64,000 nucleotides of DNA from Acidaminobacter sp964416305 (GTDB lineage: Bacteria; Bacillota; Clostridia; Peptostreptococcales; Acidaminobacteraceae), in the NCBI GenBank assembly GCA_964416305.1, contig CAYQDM010000005.1:1-64000 (forward strand), in the 5' to 3' direction. Of this stretch, positions 16,734-26,575 are shown piece by piece. Below the pieces are notes generated by a model, which searched no databases, was not told the origin of the DNA, and saw only the letters and a program-made list of their open reading frames with translations. The stretch's first letter is position 1. Every line of letters starts with the position of its first letter. The position numbers and the translations under genes are program-made.

Positions 16734-17357
16734 TTACAGTTGATACATCTTGCGATTCACAGCGTCAAGCGTTGCTCTGACAACAGCTTCATTCTCGGAT
16801 TTTCTGACCACTGCAGCGCCGACCAGGAGCTGCTCATCATGGCTGTCCGCAAGGGATATCGCCACCATGGCCACTCTGGTTTTCGCCAGCAGATTGACTT
16901 CAACGTCTTCCACCACAAGTTGACGGTCTGACTCCAACATGTTGAGCACACAGTTCAGTGTCGCTGTTACAACCAGTCTCATGGCGTTGCGCAGTGAGTT
17001 GACGCCTTTACAGGTTCCAATAAATTCTTCGTCAAACATTCTCAGCTTGACGGTAGCTGTCGCAATATTATCTTCTTCAACCTCGTATGTAACCTTTGAC
17101 AAAAGGATGCGCTCGAGACGCTTGTCTCTGGATCCGTCTTCTATTTGCGCGATGCTGATCATTCTATGATCAATTGGCATGCCATAATATGCTGTCAGCG
17201 AGGATTGTATGTCTCTGGAGATTTGTTTTGGGGCTCTGGTCCGATTAGTCAATACGTGAATTTCGCGAATTTCCTGTCCATCCAGTACGACTTTGGAAGC
17301 GATGACGCCCGACAGTTTATTTATGACGTCTTCATACTTAAGTACTTTTTCTTCCAT
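16734..17357 (-). CDS. uncharacterised protein, 207 residues
   Basis: I do not recognise this family with confidence. The product is soluble, without signal peptide or membrane segments. It has an N-terminal alpha/beta region with the strand GQEIREIHVLTNRTRAPKQ followed by a helix (ISRDIQSSLTAYYG) and DHRMISIAQI, then a second half with QLVVEDVEVNLLAKTRVAMVAISL and a closing helix; the two halves could be two related small domains. The start is taken at the ATG at 17357, eight bases after GGGGG; the longest frame adds 29 unlikely residues. It ends 24 bp before the peptide element. Confidence 0.7.
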   Translation of the reverse strand: MEEKVLKYEDVINKLSGVIASKVVLDGQEIREIHVLTNRTRAPKQISRDIQSSLTAYYGMPIDHRMISIAQIEDGSRDKRLERILLSKVTYEVEEDNIATATVKLRMFDEEFIGTCKGVNSLRNAMRLVVTATLNCVLNMLESDRQLVVEDVEVNLLAKTRVAMVAISLADSHDEQLLVGAAVVRKSENEAVVRATLDAVNRKMYQL

Positions 17358-17559
17358 GCGCATTTCCCCCATTCTGAGTACCATGTTAAAGTCATTATAC
17401 AAAAAAAATGAAGTCTTGCAAATAGCGTCAATCACTGATTTCAAGCGAATTGTCTAATAATTTCTAATATTACAGAGGTTTAATTCAATTGTAATGTAAT
17501 TGTAAAATTCATATAGCAATTTATATCGACCAACAGGAATAAAGCGTTATTAAATGATC

Positions 17560-17589
17560 AAGAAAATGAGGCACCCTCTAAGGTGCCTC
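17560..17589 (-). terminator. intrinsic terminator after the sodium:solute symporter
   Basis: GAGGCACC and GGTGCCTC pair around a 6-base loop; on the minus strand the stem is followed by ATTTTCTT. It lies 35 bases after the symporter stop. Confidence 0.75.
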
Positions 17590-17623
17590 ACTAAGCTTCT
17601 TTGATATTCGAATAACATAATAC

Positions 17624-19228
17624 TCAAGAATACTGAATAATCGCAATGAATATATACTGAGCGAAGAAAAAGATCAAGGCAGCAATTGCATATTTATCGA
17701 GTGAGAATGGCAGCAGCGAAACGCCATCCTCTTTTGTTGGCATACCGTTTGACATCATCTTTTCACGCATGCCTTTAGCAGTAAACTCCTTGTAATCCTC
17801 TGCTTTTTTAGTGCTCTTAAACATCGAACTCGCAAGGTAACCAACCATAAAGGTAATCAGGAAACCGATCAGAGGATTCCACAACCAGCTGGTTCCCAAA
17901 AGTTTTGCAATCCAAAATACTGCAGGTACTCCAACTACAAAACCGGTTGCGACCCCTTTATCATTTGCCTTGGTTGTAAACATTGCAAGAACGAATGAGG
18001 CAAACGCCGGACCGGAGAAGTATGATATGTATTTTCCTACGACATCGAGAACTGATTTTACTGTCCCGCTGAATCCAAAGAGCACAACAACTATAACCAA
18101 TAAGCCTATCGCTGCGGAAATCTTCAATGTCAGCTTCAAAGAGGTTTCGCCTTGGCCTTTGAAGAAATATCTTTCATACACGTCTTTAACAAACACTGTC
18201 GTCATTGAATTGATCAGGGAATCCACACTGGACATAGCGGCCGCAAAAGCACCGGATACAACAAGACCAATGATACCGACAGGCAGATTCTCAAGAATAA
18301 AACCAATCATAATTTGATTTGAAGTCTCAAACTCTTTTCCCTCATAAAAAATAAACAGGATGAGTCCGACGCCAAGCATAAGGAAATACATTACATTCAT
18401 GATGACCGCGCTGCTCAGGAACGAACTCTTAACACCTTTCATTGACTTTGCAGTCAAGATTCGCTGCATTTGTGCTTGGTCAAAACAGAAGTAGCGAGTC
18501 CACATTACAGCGCCACCCAAGAGAGACGCCCAAAATGCATTTGTTTTTGAAATGCTCAATTCAAAATCCAGCATTGCAAATTTGCCTGCATCTTTAGCGG
18601 CTCCAAGCGTTTCAAAAAAGCCCATATCCAACTTGTCTAAAGCAACAAAGATCGCGAAAATGAGTCCACCCCAAATGACGACTGTTTGAGCCACATCTGT
18701 CCAAATTACCGCTTTGATTCCACCTAAAATTGTGTAGATTATTGCAGCTAAGACAACAAGAGGCACAATGACCTGCAGCGACCACCCTGTCATTGCTTGA
18801 AGGATCAGTGATGGTATAAACACCATGGAACTGATTTGGATCAAAGAATTTACAAAAAACTGAATCACAGTCAGCATGCGGCTGATTGGCCCAAGTCTAT
18901 ACTCCATATATTGATAGACAGATGTCACTTTAAGCTGATAAAACACAGGTGCCGTAACATACATAGCAATAAAAATTGCGAACGGAACAGTAATATTGAC
19001 CATAAACGGCGCCATGCCAGACCCATAGGCCCAACCCGGACCACCGATAAAAGCATTCGCGCTAATCATAGTAGCCGCCACGGAAAGCGCAATAGCAAAC
19101 CACGGCATTGAACGATTAGCTAAAAAGTAATCCTCTTGTGACTCATTGTCTTTTCCTACAAAGTATCCAATCCCAAGCATGCTTAAAATATAGACTATGA
19201 TAATAATACTATCAATTGTTGAAATCAC
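17624..19228 (-). CDS. sodium:solute symporter (SSS family)
   Basis: This 534-residue protein has about 13 membrane segments and SSS-family landmarks: an N-terminal 'DYFLANRSMPWFAIALSVAATMISANAFIGGPGWAYGSG' region near residues 35-75 and a later AAAMSSVDSLINSMTTVFVKDVY block that forms part of the sodium site. Import of an organic solute with Na+ is expected. GGGGG six bases before the GTG at 19228 sets the start; 15 more upstream residues are in frame but unlikely. It follows a SnoaL-like gene by 146 bp on the same strand, which suggests a shared substrate. Confidence 0.9.
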   Translation of the reverse strand: MISTIDSIIIIVYILSMLGIGYFVGKDNESQEDYFLANRSMPWFAIALSVAATMISANAFIGGPGWAYGSGMAPFMVNITVPFAIFIAMYVTAPVFYQLKVTSVYQYMEYRLGPISRMLTVIQFFVNSLIQISSMVFIPSLILQAMTGWSLQVIVPLVVLAAIIYTILGGIKAVIWTDVAQTVVIWGGLIFAIFVALDKLDMGFFETLGAAKDAGKFAMLDFELSISKTNAFWASLLGGAVMWTRYFCFDQAQMQRILTAKSMKGVKSSFLSSAVIMNVMYFLMLGVGLILFIFYEGKEFETSNQIMIGFILENLPVGIIGLVVSGAFAAAMSSVDSLINSMTTVFVKDVYERYFFKGQGETSLKLTLKISAAIGLLVIVVVLFGFSGTVKSVLDVVGKYISYFSGPAFASFVLAMFTTKANDKGVATGFVVGVPAVFWIAKLLGTSWLWNPLIGFLITFMVGYLASSMFKSTKKAEDYKEFTAKGMREKMMSNGMPTKEDGVSLLPFSLDKYAIAALIFFFAQYIFIAIIQYS

Positions 19229-19374
19229 TTTTTTTCCCCCTTCAATATTAGGCTGAACAGAAGAGCAGATCATTTTGGAATTTTAAAGTATATCAAAACA
19301 GATTTATTTCGCTTATCGCGCGAACTCAGCAAAATATTCTGTCATTGATCACGTTCAACGATCTTTGCATTTCA

Positions 19375-20556
19375 CTATTTCACTTCGTCTGATTCACAGC
19401 TTTCATCCTCTGCATAGATTTGCTTAAGAACATCCAAGCCATCAAACGTCATCCATTCTTCGACAACTTGTTTGCCTGAAAATGTGAAATGATTTATCCC
19501 AAGGATTTCCACCGGCTTGAAGCTCGGTTTTCCAAAATAACCAAGACCTTCATGTAAACCGGTCAGTCGCCATCTAACCGCTACAAATGTTTCATTTTGC
19601 GCCTTGTTTTCATTGCAAGTAACTCTGTCGACACTATACTTGGCGTTCGGAAAGGATGCAAAGAGACTAATTAACATGCCTTGTATTTGCGAATATCCAA
19701 CAAGATCCTGATTGCATATGTAATGAATGACTGCTTGCTCTGTATAAAATTCCTTTACCAGGTTGAAGAGTCTATAATTATAGATTTTGCTCAGCATTTC
19801 AAGCACATACTCACCAATGCTGTCCTCTTTAGCCAAATGAATCTCCGGAATGATCTGCCCATTCATATTCTCATCCAAACCAAAGCGCTTCATTTTCGTC
19901 AAGCCTTTAACTTCAGAATTTTTAGCCATACATTTGGCAATTTCGTGCGGATCGTAACCCAATTGCTCACAAATCGTGAGATTATCTCTCACCAGCCACT
20001 CTTCATAAATCCTGTTGTTCTCAACCAAACAATCAACTGTAGTCCTGAACTTGATCTTTTTGTTTGTCGCAGGTCCAAAACTTGAGTCGTTCAAATTTGT
20101 AGCAATGGATTGAATTCTGTGTGAAGATAAATAACCATTTCCATGTTCAGACCAAATAACATTTTGAGCAATTAATCTTCGATCCGGAAATGAGTAAAGC
20201 GTCTGCAAAGTTCCCGAGATCACGGATTGAATGCCATAAGCCGAACATGATCCCAGGTGCATGGTTACATCGTTATGATAAGTATCGTAAATTAATCCAA
20301 TGCTCTTCTCTTCCCAAATTCCATGAGTAATTTTTACAATATAATCAACAAGATCAGAATATTGCTCATCAAAGTTTTCTAAATTTTGAGTTTTTCTATC
20401 CCGCTTCAAAAAATCGTTGTAATCGGTTCTAACAATACGCTTTGCTGCATCAGCATCGCCGTAATAAACCGTTCGATCGATATCTGCTGCAACTTCATTC
20501 TCTTCATGATCACCCACCTTGATCACGATCTCTCTGTCCAAGCAATATCCCATCAT
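19375..20556 (-). CDS. SnoaL/NTF2-like protein with two domains
   Basis: The 393-residue product appears to contain two SnoaL-like (NTF2 superfamily) domains: about residues 60-190, with YDTYHNDVTMHLGSCSAYG, and about 235-375, with FYTEQAVIHYICNQDLVGYSQIQGMLISLFASFPNAKYSVDR and HFTFSGKQVVEEWMTFDGLDVLKQI. Such cone-shaped folds bind small ligands and include cyclases and hydrolases. GGAG six bases before the ATG supports the start. Its pairing with a symporter and the presence of another SnoaL-like gene at 28-29 kb point to a shared catabolic role. The activity is unknown. Confidence 0.75.
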   Translation of the reverse strand: MMGYCLDREIVIKVGDHEENEVAADIDRTVYYGDADAAKRIVRTDYNDFLKRDRKTQNLENFDEQYSDLVDYIVKITHGIWEEKSIGLIYDTYHNDVTMHLGSCSAYGIQSVISGTLQTLYSFPDRRLIAQNVIWSEHGNGYLSSHRIQSIATNLNDSSFGPATNKKIKFRTTVDCLVENNRIYEEWLVRDNLTICEQLGYDPHEIAKCMAKNSEVKGLTKMKRFGLDENMNGQIIPEIHLAKEDSIGEYVLEMLSKIYNYRLFNLVKEFYTEQAVIHYICNQDLVGYSQIQGMLISLFASFPNAKYSVDRVTCNENKAQNETFVAVRWRLTGLHEGLGYFGKPSFKPVEILGINHFTFSGKQVVEEWMTFDGLDVLKQIYAEDESCESDEVK

Positions 20557-20993
20557 TCATCACTCCAAATTTAATCTTGAGTTTATTTCAACTTTACAGA
20601 ATCTTTTCTAACGCTTATGATTTGAGTACAGACACTTTTTTGATGTTTTTATAATACCTGAGCGGAAATTATCGTTTCTCACAAGACCATCATACAGTTT
20701 AGCTTTTAAGGGTACAACGAACACAATTTCCGTTTTTTACTATATCTATTAGTCACAATTTCAAATATTCTTTATTTTCTGTTATTTCGGCTGAAATCCA
20801 GTGATTTCAATGATCTATTACTTTCATTTCTCAAAAAAATGAAACCACAAAATTTAATACCCCATACCTTTTTTTCTTGATATAGATCAAACCGTTGAAA
20901 AAACCAGATACTCGTTTAAATAAATCAATGTTAATATATTGAATTTCCATTAGTCAAAATTCGATTCTTCTTATCTGCAAAGGATGTAGTTAA
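20557..20993. other. divergent intergenic region between the SnoaL-like gene and recD2
   Basis: This AT-rich 437-bp region must hold two divergent promoters. No -24/-12 promoter was seen. CGGAAATT (20663-20670) and AATTTCCG (20725-20732) form an inverted pair, and ATTTCGGCTGAAAT near 20785 is a near-palindrome; both could be operators, but support is thin. AAAGGA precedes the recD2 ATG. Confidence 0.4.
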
Positions 20994-23261
20994 ATGCAAG
21001 ATGAAACACGATATTCAAATACCTTGAGCGGTTTTGTCGAAGAGATTGTATACAGAAATGACGAAAACGGCTTTACCGTCATGGTGGTGGACTGTGAGGG
21101 TGTTTATTGGCATGCCAAGGGGATCATGCCCTACGTCAGAGAGGGCGAGCAAGTGGTTCTGACGGGCAGATTTGTCGACCATCCAACCTATGGAATGCAA
21201 TTTGACGCGAAGCAATGTGAGGCAACTTTACCTGCAACTGAAACAGATTTGCTGCGTTATTTGGGATCAGGCATGATCAGAGGTATAGGTCCTTCAATGG
21301 CAGCCAAGCTGATCGAGGCGTTTGGCGAGGAAATTTTCGATATCATGTCCTATAATCCTGACAAATTGTTGGCGATTCCCGGCATTGGCCGAAAGAAGCT
21401 GGAAGAGATCATCTTGTCCTACCGGGAGCAGTTTGAATCCAGAGATGTGATTTTACAGCTGCAGAAGCTGGGGCTGACAGCACAAATGTCCCTCAAGGTG
21501 TATCAGATTCTAGGTGTGGATGCGGTCAGTTTGGTTCACAGAAATCCCTATCAGTTGGCAGAACTTGTGGATGGATTTGGTTTCAGGCATGCGGATGCGC
21601 TTGCAAGACGAATGGGACTGGACCAGGGTTCTCCGGAGCGGATCAGGGGTGGACTTCACTATGTTTTGGTTGACAGTGCCTCTCAAGGGCACACTTTCAT
21701 ACAAAGTGCCGGACTGGGAGCCCAGGTTTCTGAGTTGTTGAACGTTCCTGCCGACGCGGTTCTCAAAGTACTCGGTGAGATGGTTCTTAAAGGGGAGTTA
21801 TACCTGGAAGCCGACACAGAGGATCTCGAAGAGATGAAGGACTCAGTCTATTTGCCGGCACTTTACATGGCTGAGTCCCGCGTAGCCCGCTTTATTGCAG
21901 AAATGATAGGAAGCCCTGTGGGTAAAGTCAAAGTAGATTTGGATGATGAGATTGATAAAATTGAGACGCGCCTGGGCATAGCCTTTTCTGAACTTCAGAG
22001 GCAGGCTGTAAAAGCTGGCGTTGATGAAAAACTCGCTGTTATCACAGGTGGCCCGGGTACCGGAAAAACCACAATAATTAACGGACTTATCAGGATTTTC
22101 GAGAGCGCGGGCATGAGCGTAGCCCTCGCGGCTCCAACCGGTCGCGCTGCCAAACGCATGACGGAAGCGACAAAAAGGGAAGCCAAGACCATTCACAGGC
22201 TGCTTGAATATACGTTTAGCGAAGATAAAGAATTTCTAAGTTTTCAAAGAAATGAGGATTCGCCGCTGGAAGCGGATGTCCTGATCCTGGATGAAGTCTC
22301 CATGATTGATATCATCTTGATGCAGCATCTGGCAAAGGCTATCAAGCCGGAAACGAGGCTGATACTCGTCGGTGACGCTGATCAGCTGCCTTCTGTCGGC
22401 CCCGGAAACGTGCTTCGGGACATTATTGATTCGAGCCGCGTTCCGGTAATTCGATTAACCGAAATCTTCAGGCAGAGCGAACGGAGTATGATCGCCATTA
22501 ATGCCCATAGAATCAATCACGGGGAATATCCTTTGCTCAATGATCGGGACAAGGACTTTTTTTTGGTGAATGCCAGACAACAGGACGATATTTGTTCGCT
22601 CATAGTTGACCTTGTGAAGCGTCGGCTTCCTGAATATTATGGGGTGGATGCCATCAAGGATATTCAGATCCTGACACCTGTGAAAAATTCCAGAGTGGGT
22701 ACAAAGGCACTGAATGAGCTCTTGCAGCAAGCCCTCAACGGCAACGAAGACAAACCCCACAAGAAAATAGGCGATCGTGTTTTCAAAGTGGGTGACAAAG
22801 TAATGCAGATCAAAAACAATTACAATATGAAATGGGTGACGGATGACGCTATGGAAGGTGATGGCGTCTTTAACGGCGACATGGGTTTCATCGAAACTAT
22901 TCTGGAGTCGGAGCGTAAAATTGTCATTCGCTATGATGATGACAAAATAGCACACTATGAATACAATCAGCTGGAAGAGGTTGTCCATGCCTATGCCGTC
23001 ACCATCCACAAAAGTCAGGGTTCGGAATATCCTATTGTCGTAATGCCTGTTACCTGGTTCCCGCCAATGCTGATGAGCAGAAATATACTCTATACTGCTG
23101 TGACACGCGCTAAAAAAATCGTCGTACTCGTCGGGGATGAAAAATATATGAAGATGATGGTAGATCGGACGGATGTCAGTCAGCGCAACACGGCTCTGAG
23201 CTGGAAAATAAGCCGGCAGGCAGAGTTTATTGAGACTATGGGAAACAAGGTCAAAATCTGA
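20994..23261 (+). CDS. recD2: RecD2-type 5'-3' DNA helicase
   Basis: The 755-residue product has the RecD2 layout: an N-terminal OB-like domain, helix-hairpin-helix motifs (LGSGMIRGIGPSMAAKLIEAFG; LLAIPGIGRKKLEEI), Walker A GGPGTGKTT near residue 355, DEVSMID (motif II), GDADQLPSVGPGNVL (motif III), and a UvrD-like C-terminus with VHAYAVTIHKSQGSEYP and LYTAVTRAK. RecD2 acts in replication-fork and mismatch-related repair without RecBC. It begins a forward operon with comFC and hpf. Confidence 0.96.
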   Translation: MQDETRYSNTLSGFVEEIVYRNDENGFTVMVVDCEGVYWHAKGIMPYVREGEQVVLTGRFVDHPTYGMQFDAKQCEATLPATETDLLRYLGSGMIRGIGPSMAAKLIEAFGEEIFDIMSYNPDKLLAIPGIGRKKLEEIILSYREQFESRDVILQLQKLGLTAQMSLKVYQILGVDAVSLVHRNPYQLAELVDGFGFRHADALARRMGLDQGSPERIRGGLHYVLVDSASQGHTFIQSAGLGAQVSELLNVPADAVLKVLGEMVLKGELYLEADTEDLEEMKDSVYLPALYMAESRVARFIAEMIGSPVGKVKVDLDDEIDKIETRLGIAFSELQRQAVKAGVDEKLAVITGGPGTGKTTIINGLIRIFESAGMSVALAAPTGRAAKRMTEATKREAKTIHRLLEYTFSEDKEFLSFQRNEDSPLEADVLILDEVSMIDIILMQHLAKAIKPETRLILVGDADQLPSVGPGNVLRDIIDSSRVPVIRLTEIFRQSERSMIAINAHRINHGEYPLLNDRDKDFFLVNARQQDDICSLIVDLVKRRLPEYYGVDAIKDIQILTPVKNSRVGTKALNELLQQALNGNEDKPHKKIGDRVFKVGDKVMQIKNNYNMKWVTDDAMEGDGVFNGDMGFIETILESERKIVIRYDDDKIAHYEYNQLEEVVHAYAVTIHKSQGSEYPIVVMPVTWFPPMLMSRNILYTAVTRAKKIVVLVGDEKYMKMMVDRTDVSQRNTALSWKISRQAEFIETMGNKVKI

Positions 23262-23341
23262 TTCCGTATTAAATTGATTTATAATATCACGCACGTACAC
23301 TGCTCAAAGACTAGGGCAGCGGAAGTGCACGGAGGGATTTT

Positions 23342-24130
23342 GTGGTCCTGGACCTCAAGCACTTGATCAGAAATGCAGCCGATTTTTGGTTTCCAAGAGG
23401 CATCACCTGTATTGGCTGCGGTGAGGACATTTTTGATGAACGCTATGGGTTATGTCCCAGCTGCCTTAAGGATTTGGAGATCATCTGCGGCCGAATCTGC
23501 AGACGCTGCGGCAGACCTTTGCCTGAAATGTCCACAAGCCTTTGCTATGCTTGTTTTGGTAAACTGACCTCATTTAAGGGCAACGTTGCTGTTGCCGCTT
23601 ACTCCGACTTGGCTCAGCAGCTTATTTTCAAGTATAAATACAAAGACCATCGCTATATTGGCTACCATATGGCGGAAATGATGGCAGAACTTCTTCAAAC
23701 CACCTGGATCAGTGATGTCGACTGCATTGTGGGCGTGCCCTCATCAAAAAAGAGGATCAGACAGCGCGGCTACTGTCAGATGGCGTTGTTGGCAGAACAT
23801 ATGAGCGAAATGACTGGTCTTAGACATTTAAAACGGGTCCTGGTTCGAACCCAGGATACGCCCAGGATGAAAAAATTGAATCGGGATGCCCGCACCGAGG
23901 CACTAAAAGGATGTTTCGAAGTACAGGCACCTGGCAGCATTTCCGGAAGTTCAGTTTTGCTCATCGATGATATCATGACGACGGGCGCAACGCTTGAAAT
24001 TTGCTCTCGCGCATTGCTTGAAGCCGGGGCTTCTGAAGTTTGGACAATGACTTTTGCGACGGTGTATGATAATCAACCATCGGCAAACATAAGTTTTTGG
24101 GAGAGAATCCGACAACTTTTTAATTGTTAA
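23342..24130 (+). CDS. comFC: ComF-family phosphoribosyltransferase-like protein
   Basis: The 262-residue protein has an N-terminal four-cysteine zinc cluster (CIGCG...CPSC, CRRCG...CYAC) and a C-terminal phosphoribosyltransferase fold with the PRPP-binding loop VLLIDDIMTTGATLE near residue 210. ComFC is needed for DNA uptake steps in competence. The start is GTG at 23342 after GGAGGG. It lies 80 bp after recD2 and 138 bp before hpf; comF next to hpf is common in Firmicutes. Confidence 0.93.
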   Translation: MVLDLKHLIRNAADFWFPRGITCIGCGEDIFDERYGLCPSCLKDLEIICGRICRRCGRPLPEMSTSLCYACFGKLTSFKGNVAVAAYSDLAQQLIFKYKYKDHRYIGYHMAEMMAELLQTTWISDVDCIVGVPSSKKRIRQRGYCQMALLAEHMSEMTGLRHLKRVLVRTQDTPRMKKLNRDARTEALKGCFEVQAPGSISGSSVLLIDDIMTTGATLEICSRALLEAGASEVWTMTFATVYDNQPSANISFWERIRQLFNC

Positions 24131-24268
24131 AATCATGTTAATTGAAAATTGTTTGACTGCGCAGGTTAAGGGTAAAATCATAACAACTTCACCAGGATGG
24201 GAGGAGAGCTAGTAATAAACCCGCTTATCTGGAAGTGACATAAAGAAATCCCGGAAGGAGTTGTTGTT

Positions 24269-24802
24269 ATGAATGTGATCGTAGCAGGTAGAAATGTGGA
24301 GATTACGGAATCTCTGAAAAAGATGGTCGAGGAGAAACTGGACAAGTTTCAAAAGTATTTTAAAACTGATGTGGAGGCGACTGCCACCTTTAGTGTCCAG
24401 AAAAATCGTCAGATCGTCGAGATTACGATCCCTCTTAAAAATGGTGCCATCTTCCGAGTTGAGGAATCTTCACCTGACATGTATGCGTCAATTGACATGG
24501 CAGTGGAGAAGCTCCAGAAGCAAATTTCCAAACACAAGACGAAACTGGAAAAACGCTACAAGAGCCATGACACTATTCGCTTTGAGTATATCCCGGAGAG
24601 CGCCTATAGTGCTCCTGTAGAGCATGGCATCGTAAAGACCAAACGTTTTCCTGTAAAACCAATGGATGCCGAGGAGGCCATCCTTCAAATGGAATTGTTG
24701 GGCCACAACTTCTTTGTCTTCCGGAATGGAGAAACAGATGAAGTCAACGTTGTTTACCTCAGAAAAGACGGTAAATATGGTCTGATTGAACCAATGCTAT
24801 AA
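24269..24802 (+). CDS. hpf: long-form ribosome hibernation promoting factor
   Basis: The 177-residue product has the N-terminal HPF/RaiA domain (MNVIVAGRNVEITESLKKMVEEKL...) and the C-terminal dimerisation domain (about residues 118-175, VKTKRFPVKPMDAEEAILQMELLGHNFFVFRNGETDEVNVVYLRKDGKYGLI), so it should form 100S ribosome dimers in stationary phase. GGAAGGAG lies before the ATG. In most relatives it directly precedes secA, but here that link is broken. Confidence 0.97.
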   Translation: MNVIVAGRNVEITESLKKMVEEKLDKFQKYFKTDVEATATFSVQKNRQIVEITIPLKNGAIFRVEESSPDMYASIDMAVEKLQKQISKHKTKLEKRYKSHDTIRFEYIPESAYSAPVEHGIVKTKRFPVKPMDAEEAILQMELLGHNFFVFRNGETDEVNVVYLRKDGKYGLIEPML

Positions 24803-24807
24803 TATTA

Positions 24808-24838
24808 AAGCCCGAAACTTCGCAGTTTCGGGCTTTTT
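24808..24838. terminator. bidirectional intrinsic terminator between hpf and the TPR regulator
   Basis: AAGCCCGAAACT pairs with AGTTTCGGGCTT around TCGC, with T runs on the plus strand. It serves the convergent hpf and TPR-regulator genes. Confidence 0.92.
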
Positions 24839-26090
24839 ACGTTGTTCTTTTTATACTGTTGACACGATAGGTTTCTAAAACAGTTCTTCCAATAACAATT
24901 TTAATTGCATCGACAAATTCCTGGTCAAGATCACTTTCATTATAAAAGCCAATTAACAAATCAATTATCTTGTTTAGAAAAACTAAATCCGTTCGATACA
25001 ATTCAACGATTTTTTCAAGTTGTCTGATGTGTCTCTCCGCATATATTGAATTCTTTTTCAACTCTTCCAACAGATTTTTGATTTCAATTAAAACCTCATG
25101 ATCCTTGCGAAAATGCATTTTAATTTCAGCCATGGTAACTAAATATTTATTATCCGTCGCAGAGAGTTTAAGCCTTGTTTTACTAAAAACTAAATCAATA
25201 TATTTTTCAGCATGTTGGTATTCTTCAATAAGATTGTAATAAACCGCGAATCTATGGTTTAAAGGCGTCATCAATTCATCACTCTGCCTCACAAATTTTT
25301 CAGCATCAGAGTAATTTATTAATGCCTGACCATAGTTTCCTCTTATTATATTAATATCACCAATCAATTGCAGGACTAAAGCCACATTTTGATCTGACTC
25401 TTGAGTTTCGATCACCTTTAGGAAAAATCTTTCAGCTTCATCGTAATCACCCATCTTCAACAACGAAAGTCCAATATTAGTAAATACTTTGCAAACAATA
25501 TCAGAATTGTCATTTTGATCTATCAGCATTAAACATTCTGAGATCAGTCTATTTATTCTGGACCGCAAGCTGATTTCAGCTTCTATCATAATCAGTTCAG
25601 ACAAGTAAATTACAAATCGATCCACGGATTCCTTACCCCGGAGATAATTGACTGCAAGCTGCATATATGCCAATGCTCGATCCAATTTCAATTGATTATA
25701 AAAAAATATTGCGTACGATCTGCATACAATTGCATAATCCTCGAGCAATTCCCTTTTAATGCAGAGATCCTTTAGCTTCTCTAAGATCTCAATGTCCTTA
25801 TGCTGGTTATACGAACTGATATTCTCAGAGATTGATAAGGTCATTGCCCTAATCTGAGCCTCATCTGTCAGAAATAATTCAGATAAACTTTTTTGAAATT
25901 CATTTGTTAATCTTATCTTAAAGGTTGTTGACCCCAAACTTCTTGTTGTAAGATATTGTTCCACTGACGAGTCATACATTCCAACTGCGTCAGCAAAATT
26001 TTTAATGCTCCCGAATTTTTCGATGATTTTTTCTCGGATCTGCTGTCCGGGTGACTTTATTGCAATATCACTTTTCTTAAATTTCCCCAA
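24837..26090 (-). CDS. HTH-TPR regulatory protein
   Basis: The 417-residue product has a short N-terminal helix-turn-helix-like region (about residues 12-60, GQQIREKIIEKFGSIKNFADAVGMYDSSVEQYL) and then tetratricopeptide-type helical pairs for most of its length (for example NIGLSLLKMGDYDEAERFFLKVIE, QLIGDINIIRGNYGQALINYSDAEKFV). This plan resembles peptide- or ligand-sensing regulators with HTH plus TPR domains, though the HTH is weak and a DNA-binding role is inferred. The start is TTG, seven bases after GGAGG. The gene is strongly AT-rich and divergent from the CoA-transferase genes, so it may control them. Confidence 0.7.
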   Translation of the reverse strand: MGKFKKSDIAIKSPGQQIREKIIEKFGSIKNFADAVGMYDSSVEQYLTTRSLGSTTFKIRLTNEFQKSLSELFLTDEAQIRAMTLSISENISSYNQHKDIEILEKLKDLCIKRELLEDYAIVCRSYAIFFYNQLKLDRALAYMQLAVNYLRGKESVDRFVIYLSELIMIEAEISLRSRINRLISECLMLIDQNDNSDIVCKVFTNIGLSLLKMGDYDEAERFFLKVIETQESDQNVALVLQLIGDINIIRGNYGQALINYSDAEKFVRQSDELMTPLNHRFAVYYNLIEEYQHAEKYIDLVFSKTRLKLSATDNKYLVTMAEIKMHFRKDHEVLIEIKNLLEELKKNSIYAERHIRQLEKIVELYRTDLVFLNKIIDLLIGFYNESDLDQEFVDAIKIVIGRTVLETYRVNSIKRTT

Positions 26091-26159
26091 GTCATCACCT
26101 CCAAAAATAAATGCTTTGCTTTAAAGGTCTACTGAACCTATAAAAAACAAATTTAAATC

Positions 26160-26196
26160 TGCCGATTTTTCGGCGGTTCACGCCTATATTTCGGCA
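26160..26196. promoter_or_regulatory. tandem GCCGA-N4-TCGGC dyads upstream of atoDA
   Basis: GCCGATTTTTCGGC (26161-26174) and GCCTATATTTCGGC (26182-26195) are 14-bp dyads exactly 21 bp apart. A third, perfect copy lies at 26421-26434. They are upstream of a -24/-12 promoter and look like activator binding sites. Confidence 0.65.
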
Positions 26197-26419
26197 CCCT
26201 TTAGGCCATAGATTTTTTAAATGTCATTTCAAAATATACATTTTGTTAATGGTATAGCGACTTTGTATCATTATGGTTCCTAAGCTGCTCATTGTCAATT
26301 GCGTTCCGCTTTAGAAGCTGCTAACTTCTTAAATAACAAAAGGTTGATGATCCTACTTGATCCAGATGAAAAATACTGACCAACTCAAAATCAGTTTATC
26401 GGAAAAATTTGGATATTTT

Positions 26420-26435
26420 CGCCGAAATTTCGGCG
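26420..26435. promoter_or_regulatory. perfect palindrome CGCCGAAATTTCGGCG
   Basis: A perfect 16-bp palindrome whose core is GCCGA-N4-TCGGC, about 155 bp upstream of the -24/-12 promoter at 26576. It is the best copy of the dyad seen at 26160-26196. Confidence 0.7.
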
Positions 26436-26575
26436 TTTAATCATAATATTTTGTTCCAAAACAAACCATTTGGCAAAACGATAGTTGTTATCACTATAAT
26501 CCTTGTAATTTGCTTCATATTATTTCGACATTTAGTCATAGTTTGTGAAATTATTTGCACCGCTCAATGCATTGT

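Noticed and set aside
20557..20993. Sigma-54 promoter upstream of the SnoaL-like/symporter genes
   Set aside because: No sequence with GG and GC at the required 10-base spacing in a credible context was found on the minus strand.
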